This document shows, piece by piece, positions 1 through 12,147 of a stretch of DNA of 64,000 nucleotides (the stretch's first letter is position 1; every line of letters starts with the position of its first letter). The notes below the pieces were generated by a model. It saw nothing but the letters and a program-made list of their open reading frames with translations, did not search any database and was not told where the DNA came from. This stretch comes from Biomphalaria glabrata (taxonomy: Eukaryota > Mollusca > Gastropoda > Planorbidae), in assembly GCF_947242115.1 (NCBI RefSeq), contig NC_074713.1:5829501-5893500 (forward strand), written 5' to 3'. Position numbers and translations under genes: made by a program.

Positions 1-19
1 TTGCTTTTCCCAACAAATG

Positions 20-125
20 TCAGGCATCCTAAATTCCCAAATATTCAATCCCTCCAAGATTCAAACCCAAGATCCTTCAGTTTGGAAGTGTTTTACCACT
101 GAGCCATCATGACCCCATTTTACAG
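20..125 (-). mobile_element. tRNA-derived SINE head, fragment
   Basis: Read on the minus strand this begins with an A-box-like GGCTCAGTGGTAAAACAC and, about 30 bases later, a B-box-like GGGTTTGAATCTT. That spacing is typical of a Pol III promoter inherited from a tRNA. The piece is truncated and lies close to the window edge, so full length cannot be judged. Confidence 0.45.
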
Positions 126-575
126 CATAAAGGAGGCAAAAGGCTGGACTATTTCATCTCTTACTGGCAATAAAATGTAATAATTAAACTAATAATTAAA
201 CTAATAATTAAAAGCTTTTTTTTTTTCAGTAACAAGACCTTTTTTGACCAGACACTGTAAGTCAAGTTTTGAGAAGAATACATTTTTCTATGTTGTCCCT
301 GATAGGCAAAACAAGACACACTTCTGAGAGTTGAAGTCAACAGTCTGCAGTGGCCCAGCATTTTCAGCTTGGATAGCTGATCTGTAAGTAGAAGGAGTAT
401 TTTATAAATAGTCTGCAATGGCCCAGAATATTCTATAAGCTTGGTTACATCTGTAAGTAGATGAGCAGTTAGAAAAACATATTTTTTTCTCAATTTTCTC
501 AAAAGTATTTTCATAAGCTTGGTTACTGAGGCTGATTTAACAAAAAATACAGAAACTTTTCTTTAATGTCTAAAA

Positions 576-1100
576 GCTGTGTGAAACACCTAGTGTGGTG
601 GCTGTGTGAAACACCTAGTGTGGTGGTTGTGTGAAGCATCTAGTGTGGTGGCCATGTGAAGCATCTAGTGTGGTGGCTGTGTGAAACATCTAGTGTGGTG
701 GCCGTGTGAAGCATCTAGTGTGGTGGCCATGTGAAGCATCTAGTGTGGTAGCTGTGTGAAACATCTAGTGTGGTGGCCATGTGAAGCATCTAGTGTGGTG
801 GCTGTGTGAAACATCTAGTGTGGTGGCTGTGTGAAACATCTAGTGTGGTGGCTGTGTGAAACATCTAGTGTGGTGGCCATGTGAAGCATCTAGTGTGGTA
901 GCTGTGTGAAACATCTAGTGTGGTGGCCATGTGAAGCATCTAGTGTGGTGGCTGTGTCAAACATCTAGTGTGGTGGCTGTGTGAAACATCTAGTGTGGTG
1001 GCTGTGTGAAACACCTAGTGTGGTGGTTGTGTGAAACATCTAGTGTGGTGGCCGTGTGAAGCATCTATTGTGTTGGCTGTGGGAAGCATCTAGTGTGATA
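576..1100. repeat. 25-bp minisatellite, about 21 copies
   Basis: Tandem units of 25 bp of the form GTGTGAAACATCTAGTGTGG plus a five-base linker (TGGCT or TGGCC). Two main variants alternate irregularly, one with CTGTGTGAAAC and one with CCATGTGAAGC, which suggests higher-order duplication of multi-unit blocks. The last two units are diverged. There is no open frame of note across it. Confidence 0.95.
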
Positions 1101-1228
1101 GCTTAGAAACGTGTAGGCTTATATAATGTTTTTTTCTCTTTAACCAAGGAATTCAACAACTTGTCAGCATGAATGAGTTTATAATTTAGAGTTTTTGTTC
1201 ATCAGCTCTCAATCTGGTGTATCATAAT

Positions 1229-1506
1229 GGGAAGTGTGGTCATGAGGCTAAATACGCTTGAACTTGACTTGGCCACCTATGAAGGGGAATCGGGGTTTGA
1301 CCCCCGACTCAAGCAGAGTTGTGTTTACTGAGCGCACGGAAAACCTTCTCCCAGGTAACCCCCTCCACTAGTCCACAAACGAGATTGGACCATAGCGCTC
1401 TGAGCATGCAATAAGCATGAAAGTAGCACTATATCATCATCATCAAACTCCATTTGAGCGAGGGCTTGAGAGGCTCAAATTGCTATATAAAAAGCTATAA
1501 TAATAA
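1229..1506 (+). mobile_element. tRNA-derived SINE, family A, copy 1
   Basis: This has the family-A layout. A tRNA-like head with A box (TGGTCATGAGGCTAA) and B box (GGGTTTGACCCCC) is followed by a body containing TGTTTACTGAGCGC and GAGATTGGACC, then a tail ending in GCTATATAAAAAGCTATAAT. Five other copies lie at 2231, 18255, 43034, 45597 and 54260. The head most resembles a Leu/Ser-type tRNA (inference). Confidence 0.75.
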
Positions 1507-2230
1507 TACCTTGAACTGGCAGCCAGCTCAATAATAATGAGCTGATGAAGCATTTCTGTGTGTATTTCCACAAGGTTACAATGAGGAAAGGGAGCGTTGG
1601 TTTTTGGCGGTGTAGGCTTATGAAACCACGAGCTGGTCTGTCATAATTTATGTTAATATAAGTTGTGGGGGATTAGTGTGGGAGAACAAATACACAATTG
1701 AAAATTGCACTCGATCCGGAAGAAATGAAGAAACTAGTGGTGAATCGAATAAATGAGAAATGGACAAGCTCTCATAAGAATCACAAGAAAGACAATGCCA
1801 ATAATAAAGTATCCTGATATGACCAAAGTCTAATTTTTTGCCTAAGAACTGTGCACAACAGAATGAAGCTGAAAATTGGGAGTAGTGAAATTTGCCCTAA
1901 TGGAGTGTCACCAGGGCACGCCGACCATAGACTTCAAACTGCCTTCTCCATCAAGAGGTCTGAACAAGACACTGGCCTAATAAACCATAGCTCACTTGGT
2001 CATGCTTTTATTACAGTGAACTAGGAAAAAAACAAACCCTTTTTGAGAGATCATGAAACTGTAATTTTTAAAAAAATTGATTTTTAGAAGCTCTTAGCAA
2101 GACCCCAAAACCATCACCAAGAATCTATTTTCTTAGCTCTTCTCAATAATGGGAAAAAACATGCAAAAGAAGATCACAATAAATTTTGAACTGATGTACA
2201 AAACAAAGAGATATATTATTATTATTATAT

Positions 2231-2470
2231 TATTATAGCTTTTATATAGCGCTACTTTCATGCTTATAGCATGCTCAGAGCGCTTTTGGTCCAATCTCAT
2301 TTGTGGACCGGTGGGGGGGAGGGGGTATCTAGGAGTTGGTTTTCCGTGCTGCCTTTAGGCGCTCAGTAAACACAACTCTGCCCGAGTCGGGTGTCGAACC
2401 TCGAGCCCCCTTCTAGGTAGCCAAGCCAAGCCAAGTTCAAGCACACTTGGCCTCTCGACCACGCTTCCCA
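2231..2470 (-). mobile_element. tRNA-derived SINE, family A, copy 2
   Basis: Reverse-orientation copy. It starts with TATAGCTTTTATATAGCGCT on the plus strand and ends with CTCTCGACCACGCTTCCC, the complement of the tRNA-like head. The B-box complement GTGTCGAACCTCGAG is well preserved. A short G-rich run lies inside the body. The copy looks close to full length and less decayed than copy 1. Confidence 0.8.
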
Positions 2471-3622
2471 CATATAAATCAACCATTAAAAGATTTCTGG
2501 TATCAAGTTTTACTGAAATGAAGAACGCCACAATATTATTAAAAAATAAACAAAATCTATGTGGTAATTTTACTTCAGTTTCCTAATTGTAACTTCTTTA
2601 CACATAGCAGAATGTTGTTTATATGTTTCAACAAAGTCATAGTATAGAAACAGGTTTAACAGATTAACAGCTAGATATTAGAATTTAAGCAATTCAGCTT
2701 TTATAAAATCCAATATCCAGCCTGATATCAAGAAGTTATTAATGCTCTACGACTTCGAGGATGTAATACCATTAAATTGATTAAGCCTATACCTTTTTTT
2801 TTTATAAGTTTTTGTCTGTTACTCTGTAGCATGTGTTTTATTACAGATCAATAGATCATTTAGATCTATACTTGAAAATAAATAATAATGCTAAATTTAA
2901 AATATAACTTGATTTACTAATAAGTTTAAAATTGAATCTTATTTATTTATTTTTAAATAAAAAAGGAAATAATCTTAAAAAATAAGCAAAGTTTTCTGCT
3001 ATTTAAATTATCCAAATGTGGGAAGTGGAGGAAGATTTGATGATTATTTTTATCATGATGATACTGTTACAAGACTAAGAATACTGTTTGTTTTAATGTG
3101 TTATAATATATATATAATAATATAGATCTAAGATTAGATGTAGTTCTATGTCTATGTACTTAAGAATTAAAACTTTATCTTCAGTTCAATATTAAATATT
3201 CATTATATTATAATTATAGTACTTAGCTTATATTTACTTACTAAATCTATTTATATATCTAGATAGCCTTATAAATATAGATTCTAGATCTAACTAACCA
3301 CTTAGAGTTACTTATGATGACTTATCAGAACTTCTACTTAATAAACTTGATAATTAAAGTTGATAAGTTGTTTTTTTAGTTAGTCTTAAAGAATAAACTT
3401 GAATACCGTAAAAGACTACTAAAGTCATCAAACTTTGATCAAAGTTATTAAAAGTGAAGTGGTAAGCTAGAGCCAGAGCCTAATGAATGATAGATCATAG
3501 GTCATAGATGATATCTCTAGAACTCTAGAATATAGATTTATAGATCGATCTATCTAGGAATCTAGGTCTAGTAGTACTACTAGTAGACTTATTAGAATAA
3601 TTAGAGTCTAGAATAATATATA

Positions 3623-4966
3623 TAGTAGCTTCTTATATTAGGCACAGCTCATCGAATTCTCCTTTAAGAAACACGTCGCTTTTTTTGTTTATAATTAATT
3701 TGTTTTTATGTTTGGAGCTAAAAACGACGTTTCGGGACAGTGCATGTCCAATTTTAGATAAGTTCCTGTATTTTTGTTCCGCTTTTCCAAAGCAGATGGC
3801 AGTTTTTTAGATTCTCGGTAACCATGTATGTAAAGCTATTGTTTTAACCTCCCCCGGCAATTTATACCCATATAAGGGATGAAGGCTATATTATGAGCCT
3901 GTTTGATCGTAGGCTGGTGGATCTATCAAAATAAGCTTCCAAACATCTTTAGAAAGACATTTCAATCACATTCATACTGTTAGCTGTTAAATAAAATTAA
4001 AAAAGGAGGTGTTTCAATGAATAATAATGAATTAAACACATTCTCCTATAGTGCACAAGGCAAAATCGTAATAAGAAATATTATTCAAATTATTGGGATT
4101 AATAAATCTATGATTTTTTTCAATAAATAAATGTGACCTAGATAGAGATATCTAGAATATATAATTTATGAATGAAAGAAAAAGTGCGGGCTGCTAATTT
4201 GAAGCCAGAGACCATGCCCACTGCAGATGATCACGCCAGGCGAGCGTTGGTGGTGAGGAGAGGTATACACTAAGCGTGTAGTGTCACAACCTATCATACA
4301 GGCAGTGGAGGGAAGGGGGAGAGAGTCATGAAAAGAATTATAAGCATCTTATGGGAGGGATGTTAAGGTGTAACAAAACGAACATCCAAATTATGAAAAG
4401 AAGAGGGTTCTTGGATGGGAATTAAAAGAAAGAGACAGAGAATACATGTAGCCTAGTTGAAAATATCATGTTTATTAAATTATAATAATAAATGTATAGA
4501 TCTATAATTATACAGATTTATTTCTGTCTGTTTCTACACATAGATTATATAGGTAGGCATATATATATATCTAGAGAGAGAGAGAGAGAGGCAATATACT
4601 ATAAATACATATTGCAGAAGTGAATCTACTTCTTTTAATACAATCTAAATAATTTTTAATTAACACAGATATAATTTATTAGCAATAACATAGTGGTGTT
4701 TCTTAACGGTGCTCGATGTGTGCTAAAGGAGAAAGTACAAAAACTGCGTTTATTATAGGAGCATGAAGTGACCTGATTTATTTTAAAATAAAATCTTGAC
4801 TATGAGTGGTAATTCAAAGAAACACAGCTATTTTTATAGTCCTTTAGTTGCAGAATAAGAATCTGCTTTCAGTTTTTTTGTAAGTTAAACCGTCACCAAA
4901 TAAAAAAATAAAATAAAAATTTGACCTAGTTCCTGAATACGGTGTGCCTAATATAAGAATCTACTA
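3623..4966. mobile_element. DNA element with ~24-bp terminal inverted repeats (Tc1/mariner-like?)
   Basis: The left end TAGTAGCTTCTTATATTAGG (continuing CACA) is matched by the inverted complement of the right end, which reads TGTGCCTAATATAAGAATCTACTA across the last 24 bases; one base differs. If the outer TA is counted as target duplication, the insertion would be of TA type, as in Tc1/mariner. No transposase frame is visible, so it is non-autonomous. A 55-bp relative lies at 6180-6234. The superfamily is uncertain; the inverted repeat itself is directly seen. Confidence 0.55.
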
Positions 4967-5438
4967 GATCATTCAAAATCATTGATTATATTTGATTAGA
5001 TTAGATCATAGATGACGATGTTAATAAATAATAAAATAATCATATTCAAATTTCAAAATATTCATAAATTCATAAATCATGATATATTGGTTAGATAATC
5101 CAGAATTCTAGACCTAGATCTCGACTTGCCTTGTAGATCTAGATGGTAGATCTAGAATTATCACGATGGAATCTTTTTAATTTGTCAAATTAGTAAATGC
5201 AAAATAAACTTAATAAAGTAGTTCTAAATAAAATAAATAAGTTGAGAGAATAGACAAGAGAGCATAATAGGAACTTTCATCAAAAAAAGTTAAATAACAA
5301 GTCAATATTGACAAGGGAGATCAATCTGCTTTCTTAGTAATTTCATCAACATGTCCGATGCACCGAGTCTAGATCTTGACTCATGATTCTGAGCCGCCTG
5401 AGGACTTATCCTCTACTTTAGATCACATTACTTAAGAA

Positions 5439-8400
5439 ATGTATTCTTACAAATTTAAAAAATTTATATTATTATTATCCTTATCGTCTTTTATATTTGC
5501 CTTTCTTATTGGTATTTTGGTTTTATCGTTACTTCTAAATGATGGGCCACTGAATATCATCTCCAGTCCTTTAGTTGGAATAAAAATGTGCATATCGGCA
5601 GTGCTTGTCAACTGCCTGTTTATGTTTGTGCTTACTGTTATCTATAGTTCAGAACGTAGCGAGGACAGATCCTTTTTTCAGGTAATTTATAAATTAGTCT
5701 TCCCAAGTCACCCCAGTGCCTTGCCTTTAGACTTAAGTCGACTTAAGAGTGTAGAGAGAATGGAATGGGTAGCCTCTCTCTCAATCAATCATCGTCATGA
5801 TCATGTCATTATCATCCAGCCAGGAAAACCAAGACTTGTTTAGAAAAGTTGTTACTTAGATTTAGCCTTAGCAGAGCCAGGACCATAGCAATTTAGTCAT
5901 TGATAGTGTATGATTATGATAGTTTGGTAAAGTAGAGCATCACCTACATTAATACTGATACTTTAAATCACTGATTTGTGATTAACATTATAACTAAATC
6001 TAGTTACTATATTGACACATGAAGTCATAAATGCATCTAACAGGATCTCTTTTAAAGAACTAAGAAGCATCTGTAATCTTTAACTATAAGATAAGAAGAT
6101 AAGATTTAGAATTTAGGTAGATCTAGAATAGAAACTAGACAGATATAGTCCAGGAACATGGAACATGGTTATATATATATAGTAGCTTCTTATATAAGGC
6201 ACAGCTCATCGAATTCTCCTTTAAGAATCTACTATATATGTCAGCTGGCTTCATTTTTTTTATGATAGTGGTAAATGGTAAATAGATATTGTATGTTGAC
6301 ATGGATGAATCAATTCATGTCACATCCCGTGCTGCCAAACAGCAGGAAGGCCAAATAAAAGCCGACATTGTTATTTTAAAATTATGAAAACAACAACAAC
6401 AATAAACCAGCAACTATGAGAAGAAAATATGCCAGTGTGAAGGGCTGCAAATGCAAACTCTGTAACCTATGTTTATCTCATTTAGGGTGGACCTATTGTA
6501 TAATCCAGGGGTGGGCAACCTTTTTGTATCGAGGGCCGCATTAAAAACAATTTGGGAATGGCGGGCCACACACACACACATATATATATATATTGTTACG
6601 AATCTCACTATCCAGGCTCTCTGCAAACTGCACCATACACCACCAACTTAAAGAACTTGACAAGTCAGGGCTCCAAAATAACGTAAAGGTTTAATGTCCA
6701 TAAATAACAGCCAATACTGTACAATTGGCAGCACGTAGAACAGTACAAATAGCTCTGCGATAACAAATATCTCTCTGATAACACCGTTCCGCCGTATCAA
6801 GTCTTGCACTGGCCTCTCCGTCTCGTTCCGGGCTTGCACTGGGTTCAACAGTTCGGGACTGACTTCACACACTTGGGCTCGTTGTGTCGGACTCGATCAC
6901 AGACCAAGATCAAGACGCCGTTCGTCTCAACTGTACTTGACAGTACTCCGCACTGAACTGTCGTAATGCTCCGTACAGAACCACACCGTTGAACTGTGCT
7001 GTAGTCGACCGTGTTCTGAACTCCTGTCGTGAAACCGCTTTCTGAACCGTCTTGACTGCGTCGCCTCCGCTCTTATATAGGGTCCCTACTGGCCTTCTCG
7101 AACCGGACAGAACGCCGCTCGACGTTTCTAGGTGGTCAGATGACTACAACTCTCGTGACGCTCCTGAGCTCTGTTCACAACGTCGATCCTTCCCAGACTG
7201 CCGTCGATCCTTCCCGAACCGAGTTAGCAATGTTTGAAACAAATTTTACGTTTTTTTTAAATTGCTGTTGTCTTTTTACATCACAATATCGCCACAAATA
7301 TACAGTTGTACTTAATGTGCAGTATGAGTCCCGTGGAAATACTGACAGGAACTTCTCTTTGCTTGGAGCTTTGTCCTCTGGAGCTGAAAATTCGTTCTTG
7401 ACGTCTTAAAATTTGCTTTTATAAATTGCACAATTAAGGAATCTTAATAAGCGTTGTACTGTTAATCATTTCACTAGAAATAGTTTCACTTTTCAGCAAA
7501 GGAAAATGACAAAAACTATTTTCTTTTGCTTGCCTGTAGAAATGGGAAAGCCTTGTTTGAAAAGATTTAGCATGCATTTGCACTTCATATGCAAACAATC
7601 AATTGCAATGGATATAATAAAAAAACATGAAATCTTTCTTCCACTCTTCATTAGAAATATTGGTAACAAGGTCTCAATCATGGTCCTACCAGTAACATAA
7701 CAATTTCGTCCTTGATATTTTATATTCTTCTCATTTGCCTTGTCCATGCCAATGTAGCATTAGATTATTTTGTTCATAAATTGGATCTACCCGTGGTTAA
7801 CACCTCTGGCACTAATGAGCTCGATTGTTACAATTACCTGCCTAAAGTAATTTGAAATTTTATGCATCTTTGTGCAAACTTTCCTGTTTAGAGTTTATGG
7901 TTGGGATATTAAAAAAAAAAAAAAAAAAACATATTTTTATCAGTGAAAGATTGAGCTCCATCAGTTGTTACACTTGCCATCTCGTTTCAAGCCTACCCAA
8001 CACTCAGAGATAGTGTTTTGAATTGAGTGTATTGATGTATAGCCAATAAGCATAATCTTCGTTTACTTAAAATTTTTTATAATGAGACAGTTTCAATAAT
8101 TTATATAGATATTATTTTTAATATTTGCATTTTTATATGTATATACTGTGGGCACACCTGATTTCTGTAGGTGTCGGCGGGCCGCATAAAACACTCCGGC
8201 AGGCCGCATGTGGCCCGCAGGTCGTAATTTGCCCACCCCTGGTATAAACTAAAGTGAATAACAGATTTGTATGGCCAACTATGTTTTAGGAGACACCTCC
8301 TGTATGAGTCCCTAAATGTTTGATAAGTAATTTAAGTACAAGGTATTATTTTCTAATTCTCTTTTCTGTACAAAAAATATCTTTAACTCTTCTTTGTTCT

Positions 8401-10473
8401 TTTCAGCCTTACAGTTTCATAAAGTCTTGTGGTCTGTTGCTGCTTTCTTCAGTTATTTTTCACATCATAAGCATATTGTATGGGGCTCCAGTTTTAATGT
8501 AAGTATAAAACTTTGTTGGTTAATTGATATAATTAAACCAGTTTATTTCAAATCTTGAAACAATTAATCATTTTTTATTTATTAACAAATAATAAGTAAA
8601 TTGGGTTTATGTAGCTACAGATTTTCTCAAATTCAAAGATACTCAAGATGAAATATTTTCAAGTGTACTTTTTTGCTTGTTTAGAATACATTTGCCGCCT
8701 TTTAAAAAGAATTTTTATCAATACCACAATTAAAAGTACTTAAAGTATATTAAACTAAAATAATGCTTTTAAAATAAAAACTAAATAAATCATCCTTAGA
8801 TCTGTGGAGGAAACATACACATTTTCGGTTCTGATGTCTGTGCTAGTTATCCTGCCATTGTGTCTTTTCTGTGGTCCTGTCTTTGACAGCTGGTACGAAG
8901 TATTTACATCCAGGTATACATGTTTTGATTCACTTTTTTTTACTATTTACAAACTCTTAACAAATTAACCTCTTTTGAAATACTGCACCTTAAATGGCAA
9001 TGCATTGAAAAGTCATACTTAATAGTCTTATTCTGGTTGTTATGAAGTGTGTTTTGGCTGGATAGATTATGATGTATTTACGAGTAAGACCATTAGGTTA
9101 TAAATAGAGGTGAACAGCTTTTTTTATAATGATTTATTACACTGGATAATTCTATAAAGTATGGATCTTTGCTTTATAGACTTTTTAAGGCATTTTGAAT
9201 TAAGAGAAAAACAAATAGGGGGGGGGGGCAATATTACCTTAATAGTTCAAAAAAGGTTAAAATTATAAATATTATTCTCATTGCAAAAATGTATTATTGT
9301 AAATAGAAAACTATGCATACAAATCTATAATAATAAAGAAGTTAATTAGTCCTTTGTAGTCAGCATTTGGTAAAGTCTAACAAAATACTGTCAGTTTGTA
9401 CCATTCAATGTTCATTGTTTGCTTGTCACTTGAGACTCAAAAGAACAATAAAGTTATTGCAGTGCATTTTTTCTTCAATGTAATAATGTCTCAGAAATTG
9501 CATTAAAATGGGATAATAAAGTGATAATACTATGGTTGTTTTTTTTTATGTTTTATATGTTTTAATCAAATTTCAGTTCCTACCTAGGCATTGAGACAGT
9601 TGTGTATTATACCAGCATCATGTCCATTCTTGGCTCCTGGGCTGGGGCAGCAGCTATTCCTCTTGACTGGGACAGACCCTGGCAGGTCAAGTAGAACTTT
9701 TTAAAATTTTAATTGAAACCCCCAAAAAAAAAAAAAAAGAGTTTTTTGAGAGAATTCACAGGAAGAATTGCTGTAATCAAAAGAAAATAATGGGTTTGAA
9801 AGATTGTCCTGTCATTATATTTTATCACCTTGTCATAAGACTTAACTTGTTTGTTTTTTTAAAGAATTACTTAACCCTATTGAAATGACTGTGTAGTTGG
9901 CAGAGACAGATTTTCCTGTTGGTGTAACTTTTATTTCATCCTCAATCTTTTATGTTTGAGATATTTCAAAAAAAGACAAAACTTATAATGGATGTGGTTA
10001 CAGAGTGTTGTAGCAAAACATAAAAATATGCTGGTGAAAACCAAATCAAGATTTTCCCTAAGCAGATTTACATTGGATAAAAATATGATTTGAATACTAC
10101 AGGTACTAGCATTGTTTATTTTCTTATTTTACATGTGCACACTCCATTTTGAGCTCATCAACATTTATTTATTTCTAACTATATTGTAGTATTTTCATCA
10201 ACCTTTATTTATTTGCCAATTAATAATTGTGTGAGGTTTCAACTTGATTTGAGAATGGGTGTGGGAGAAATAACATGTACACAGACAGAGTGAGTTGATA
10301 TAAGCTTTGTAAAAGTGTTAGACCCACTTAACTGACATTGTACACATTTTTATTTCCAGGCTTGGCCAATAAGTTGCGCTGTTGGTGCTATCTTTGGTTA
10401 CTGTTTGGGTCTTCTCTTTGGAGCTGTTCAACTACCAAGAGAACTTTTAAATAACAAATGGAAAGTAATTTGA
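5439..10473 (+). CDS. PIGF: GPI-anchor biosynthesis protein PIGF (5 exons)
   Basis: Exons 5439-5681, 8407-8498, 8800-8913, 9577-9685 and 10360-10473 join in frame to 223 aa ending at TGA; human PIGF is about 219 aa. PIGF is a multi-spanning ER membrane protein. With PIGO or PIGG it transfers ethanolamine phosphate to mannose residues of the GPI precursor. The sequence is almost wholly hydrophobic helices. The recognisable signatures are LYGAPVL in exon 2 and IPLDWDRPWQAWPISC across the exon 4/5 junction, nearly identical to the human segment. The N-terminal exon is poorly conserved, as usual for the family, so the start rests on the first ATG of that exon. Introns obey GT/AG. Intron 1 (2.7 kb) is enlarged by a nested transposon insertion. 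The gene converges on seipin downstream. Confidence 0.92.
6180..6234. mobile_element. 55-bp internal-deletion derivative of the 3623-4966 element
   Basis: The first ~48 bases repeat the left end of the 3623-4966 element with one difference (TTATATAAGG for TTATATTAGG). They run directly into AAGAATCTACTA, the right end of that element. The join falls within a TAAGAA shared by both ends. It lies in PIGF intron 1 in TA-rich flanks. Confidence 0.6.
6506..8241. mobile_element. Non-autonomous hAT transposon in PIGF intron 1
   Basis: The ends CAGGGGTGGGCAA and TTGCCCACCCCTG are perfect inverted repeats of the CAG...CTG type typical of hAT elements (Tip100/Zaphod-like, from memory). Flanks GTATAATC (6498-6505) and GTATAAAC (8242-8249) form an 8-bp target duplication with one mismatch, as expected for hAT. 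Subterminal GCGGGCC motifs occur near both ends. I recognise no transposase inside. Part of the length is due to a nested LTR-like insertion at about 6594-7296. Confidence 0.85.
6594..7296 (+). mobile_element. Putative solo LTR (fossil) nested in the hAT element
   Basis: A ~700-bp block with higher GC than its surroundings begins TGTTACG and ends CCACA, the TG...CA form of LTRs. A TATA-box-like CTTATATAGGG lies near 7071. The five-base flanks are similar (TATAT and AATAT). No internal retrotransposon sequence adjoins it, so a solo LTR of Ty3/Gypsy type is the likeliest reading. No second copy is present in the window for comparison. It is younger than the hAT that contains it. Confidence 0.4.
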
Positions 10474-12147
10474 AACTGTCAAAATTAATTTAGAAGAGAT
10501 GTTCTCACAATGCAACTGATTTTATATTGATGTTTTTTTACATGAGACCAATGTTAGATTTTATATTAACTTGATGCCTGTATAAAATGATGTATTACAC
10601 TAGTGATGTATTTAGTATGTTATATTAACATCATTCACATATATTGCTTTTTCAGTGTAAATAAAATTGTTATCACAATATATAACCATGTATTACCCAT
10701 AGATGACATGTTTTCTTTTTTTTTGTTGTTTTTTTTATTAATCTAAAACAAGTAACAATGCATTTACAAAATAAAATTATCGATTTTGTTTTTAAATTTT
10801 AATATTGGTTAAACCTAGCTTACTAAAAGAAAATTCTGAACTGATTACAGTAAGAGTTTCAAAATCTGTTTTGAATTTTATACTTTTGTTAACTGAATAG
10901 ATTCTTACATTAGCAATAGTTAAGATAAAATATATTTTTGTATCAGTAATCTTGAACTATTCTAATCTAAACTAAAACAACTGCACAAACAATATAGATT
11001 GAACATGAACTCTTTGCATTGTCAATTAACATTTGTATTCTTCAATGGATTCAAAAAACTTAGTTAACTTATAGAAAAATATAAAACAAAAATCCAAAAA
11101 AGTCAAACATAATGTACAAACAGCACAAAAAAAAATGTTTAGGAATCACAAAGGTAAGTGGACAGACACAGAATGAGTCCCTAGAACATCTGTAAAATTT
11201 GTTGCAAAGAAAGCTTCTGAATTATAAGGTTGACTGAATGATGATTAACTTTTTTTTATTCATCTTGAAAAAATTCAGATTATAAAAATGACCAGATTAT
11301 ACTAAGCTGGAAAAAAACAGAAAATGACTATCATACTCACAGCTAGGTTTATTGACTAGACTTAGACAAATCAGCCAGTGCGTTTATGAAAAGTAAAATG
11401 GGATGAAGTTTATCTAAAAGTTGTTATGCCTATGTTTTTAATAGTTTGGAGGACATGAACTTGCAGGTGATACCTAACAAAAAAAAAATGAACGTAGGGC
11501 CTTATACTTCAGTACCACAACTGGCAACTTATTTGTAACATTGAAAACAAGAGTTTATAACTGCAAAAAAGAACATAAAGCATTCATCTAGTCACAAGAT
11601 TTTCAATGCAAATTATTTAAACAAAACATGTAAACAAAATAAATGCAATTTGAGATTAACATTAGGTACCTGAAATATACATGAAACATTAGAAGTTGAA
11701 CCGGGTTTTATGAATGAAATTCAAATACAAATAACTTTGTAGTTGTATAAATTAATGAAATCACAGACTTTTAATTGAAAAAAAAAAATACAACATATAA
11801 TACATAAAAAAATTACTAAAAATAAATGTAAAAAAAAAATGATTTTGATTGGGCATGTTCTAAAAAATATTTGCAATATTCTTTCACTTAAAAATTACTT
11901 ATCTTATAATGATGTTTTAAACAATGCTAATGAAATAAAGTCCTAGATGAATGATTCAAAAAACACCAGCAAACTAACAGGTGTTTGTGGTACATAATCG
12001 GAAAGAAAAAAAAAGATTAATCTATATGACAATAATTTACCAAACATTGAAACATATTCCATCCCTATGTTGGAGTTTATCAATAATTAAACAAATGAAA
12101 CAATGCTTTGTCAAGTTTCTCACAATATTAATTAGTATGATAAAAGA
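10474..12147. other. Convergent 3' flanks of PIGF and seipin
   Basis: No coding sequence is seen. A canonical AATAAA at 10660-10665 lies 187 bases past the PIGF stop and is a good candidate poly(A) signal. On the minus strand AATAAA occurs at 11353-11348 and 10739-10734, either of which could serve seipin. If the distal one is used, the two transcripts would end within about 100 bases of each other. The rest is A/T-rich with several homopolymer runs. Confidence 0.55.
10660..10665 (+). terminator. Probable PIGF poly(A) signal (AATAAA)
   Basis: This is the first canonical hexamer downstream of the PIGF stop codon at 10473. Many AATAAA-like strings occur by chance in this AT-rich DNA, so the assignment rests on position. 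Confidence 0.5.

Larger units (their letters stand above)
1..5438. other. Left intergenic region, repeat-rich, no gene seen
   Basis: I see no conserved coding sequence here. The block holds a SINE fragment at the edge, a 25-bp minisatellite, two copies of a tRNA-derived SINE in opposite orientation, and AT-rich DNA with many TAGATCTAGA-like tracts (3400-3620, 5100-5160). An element of about 1.34 kb with terminal inverted repeats occupies 3623-4966. A short (AG)n run lies near 4575-4592. The last few hundred bases before 5439 should contain the PIGF promoter and 5' UTR, but no clear TATA box or initiator can be singled out in such AT-rich sequence. Confidence 0.6.
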
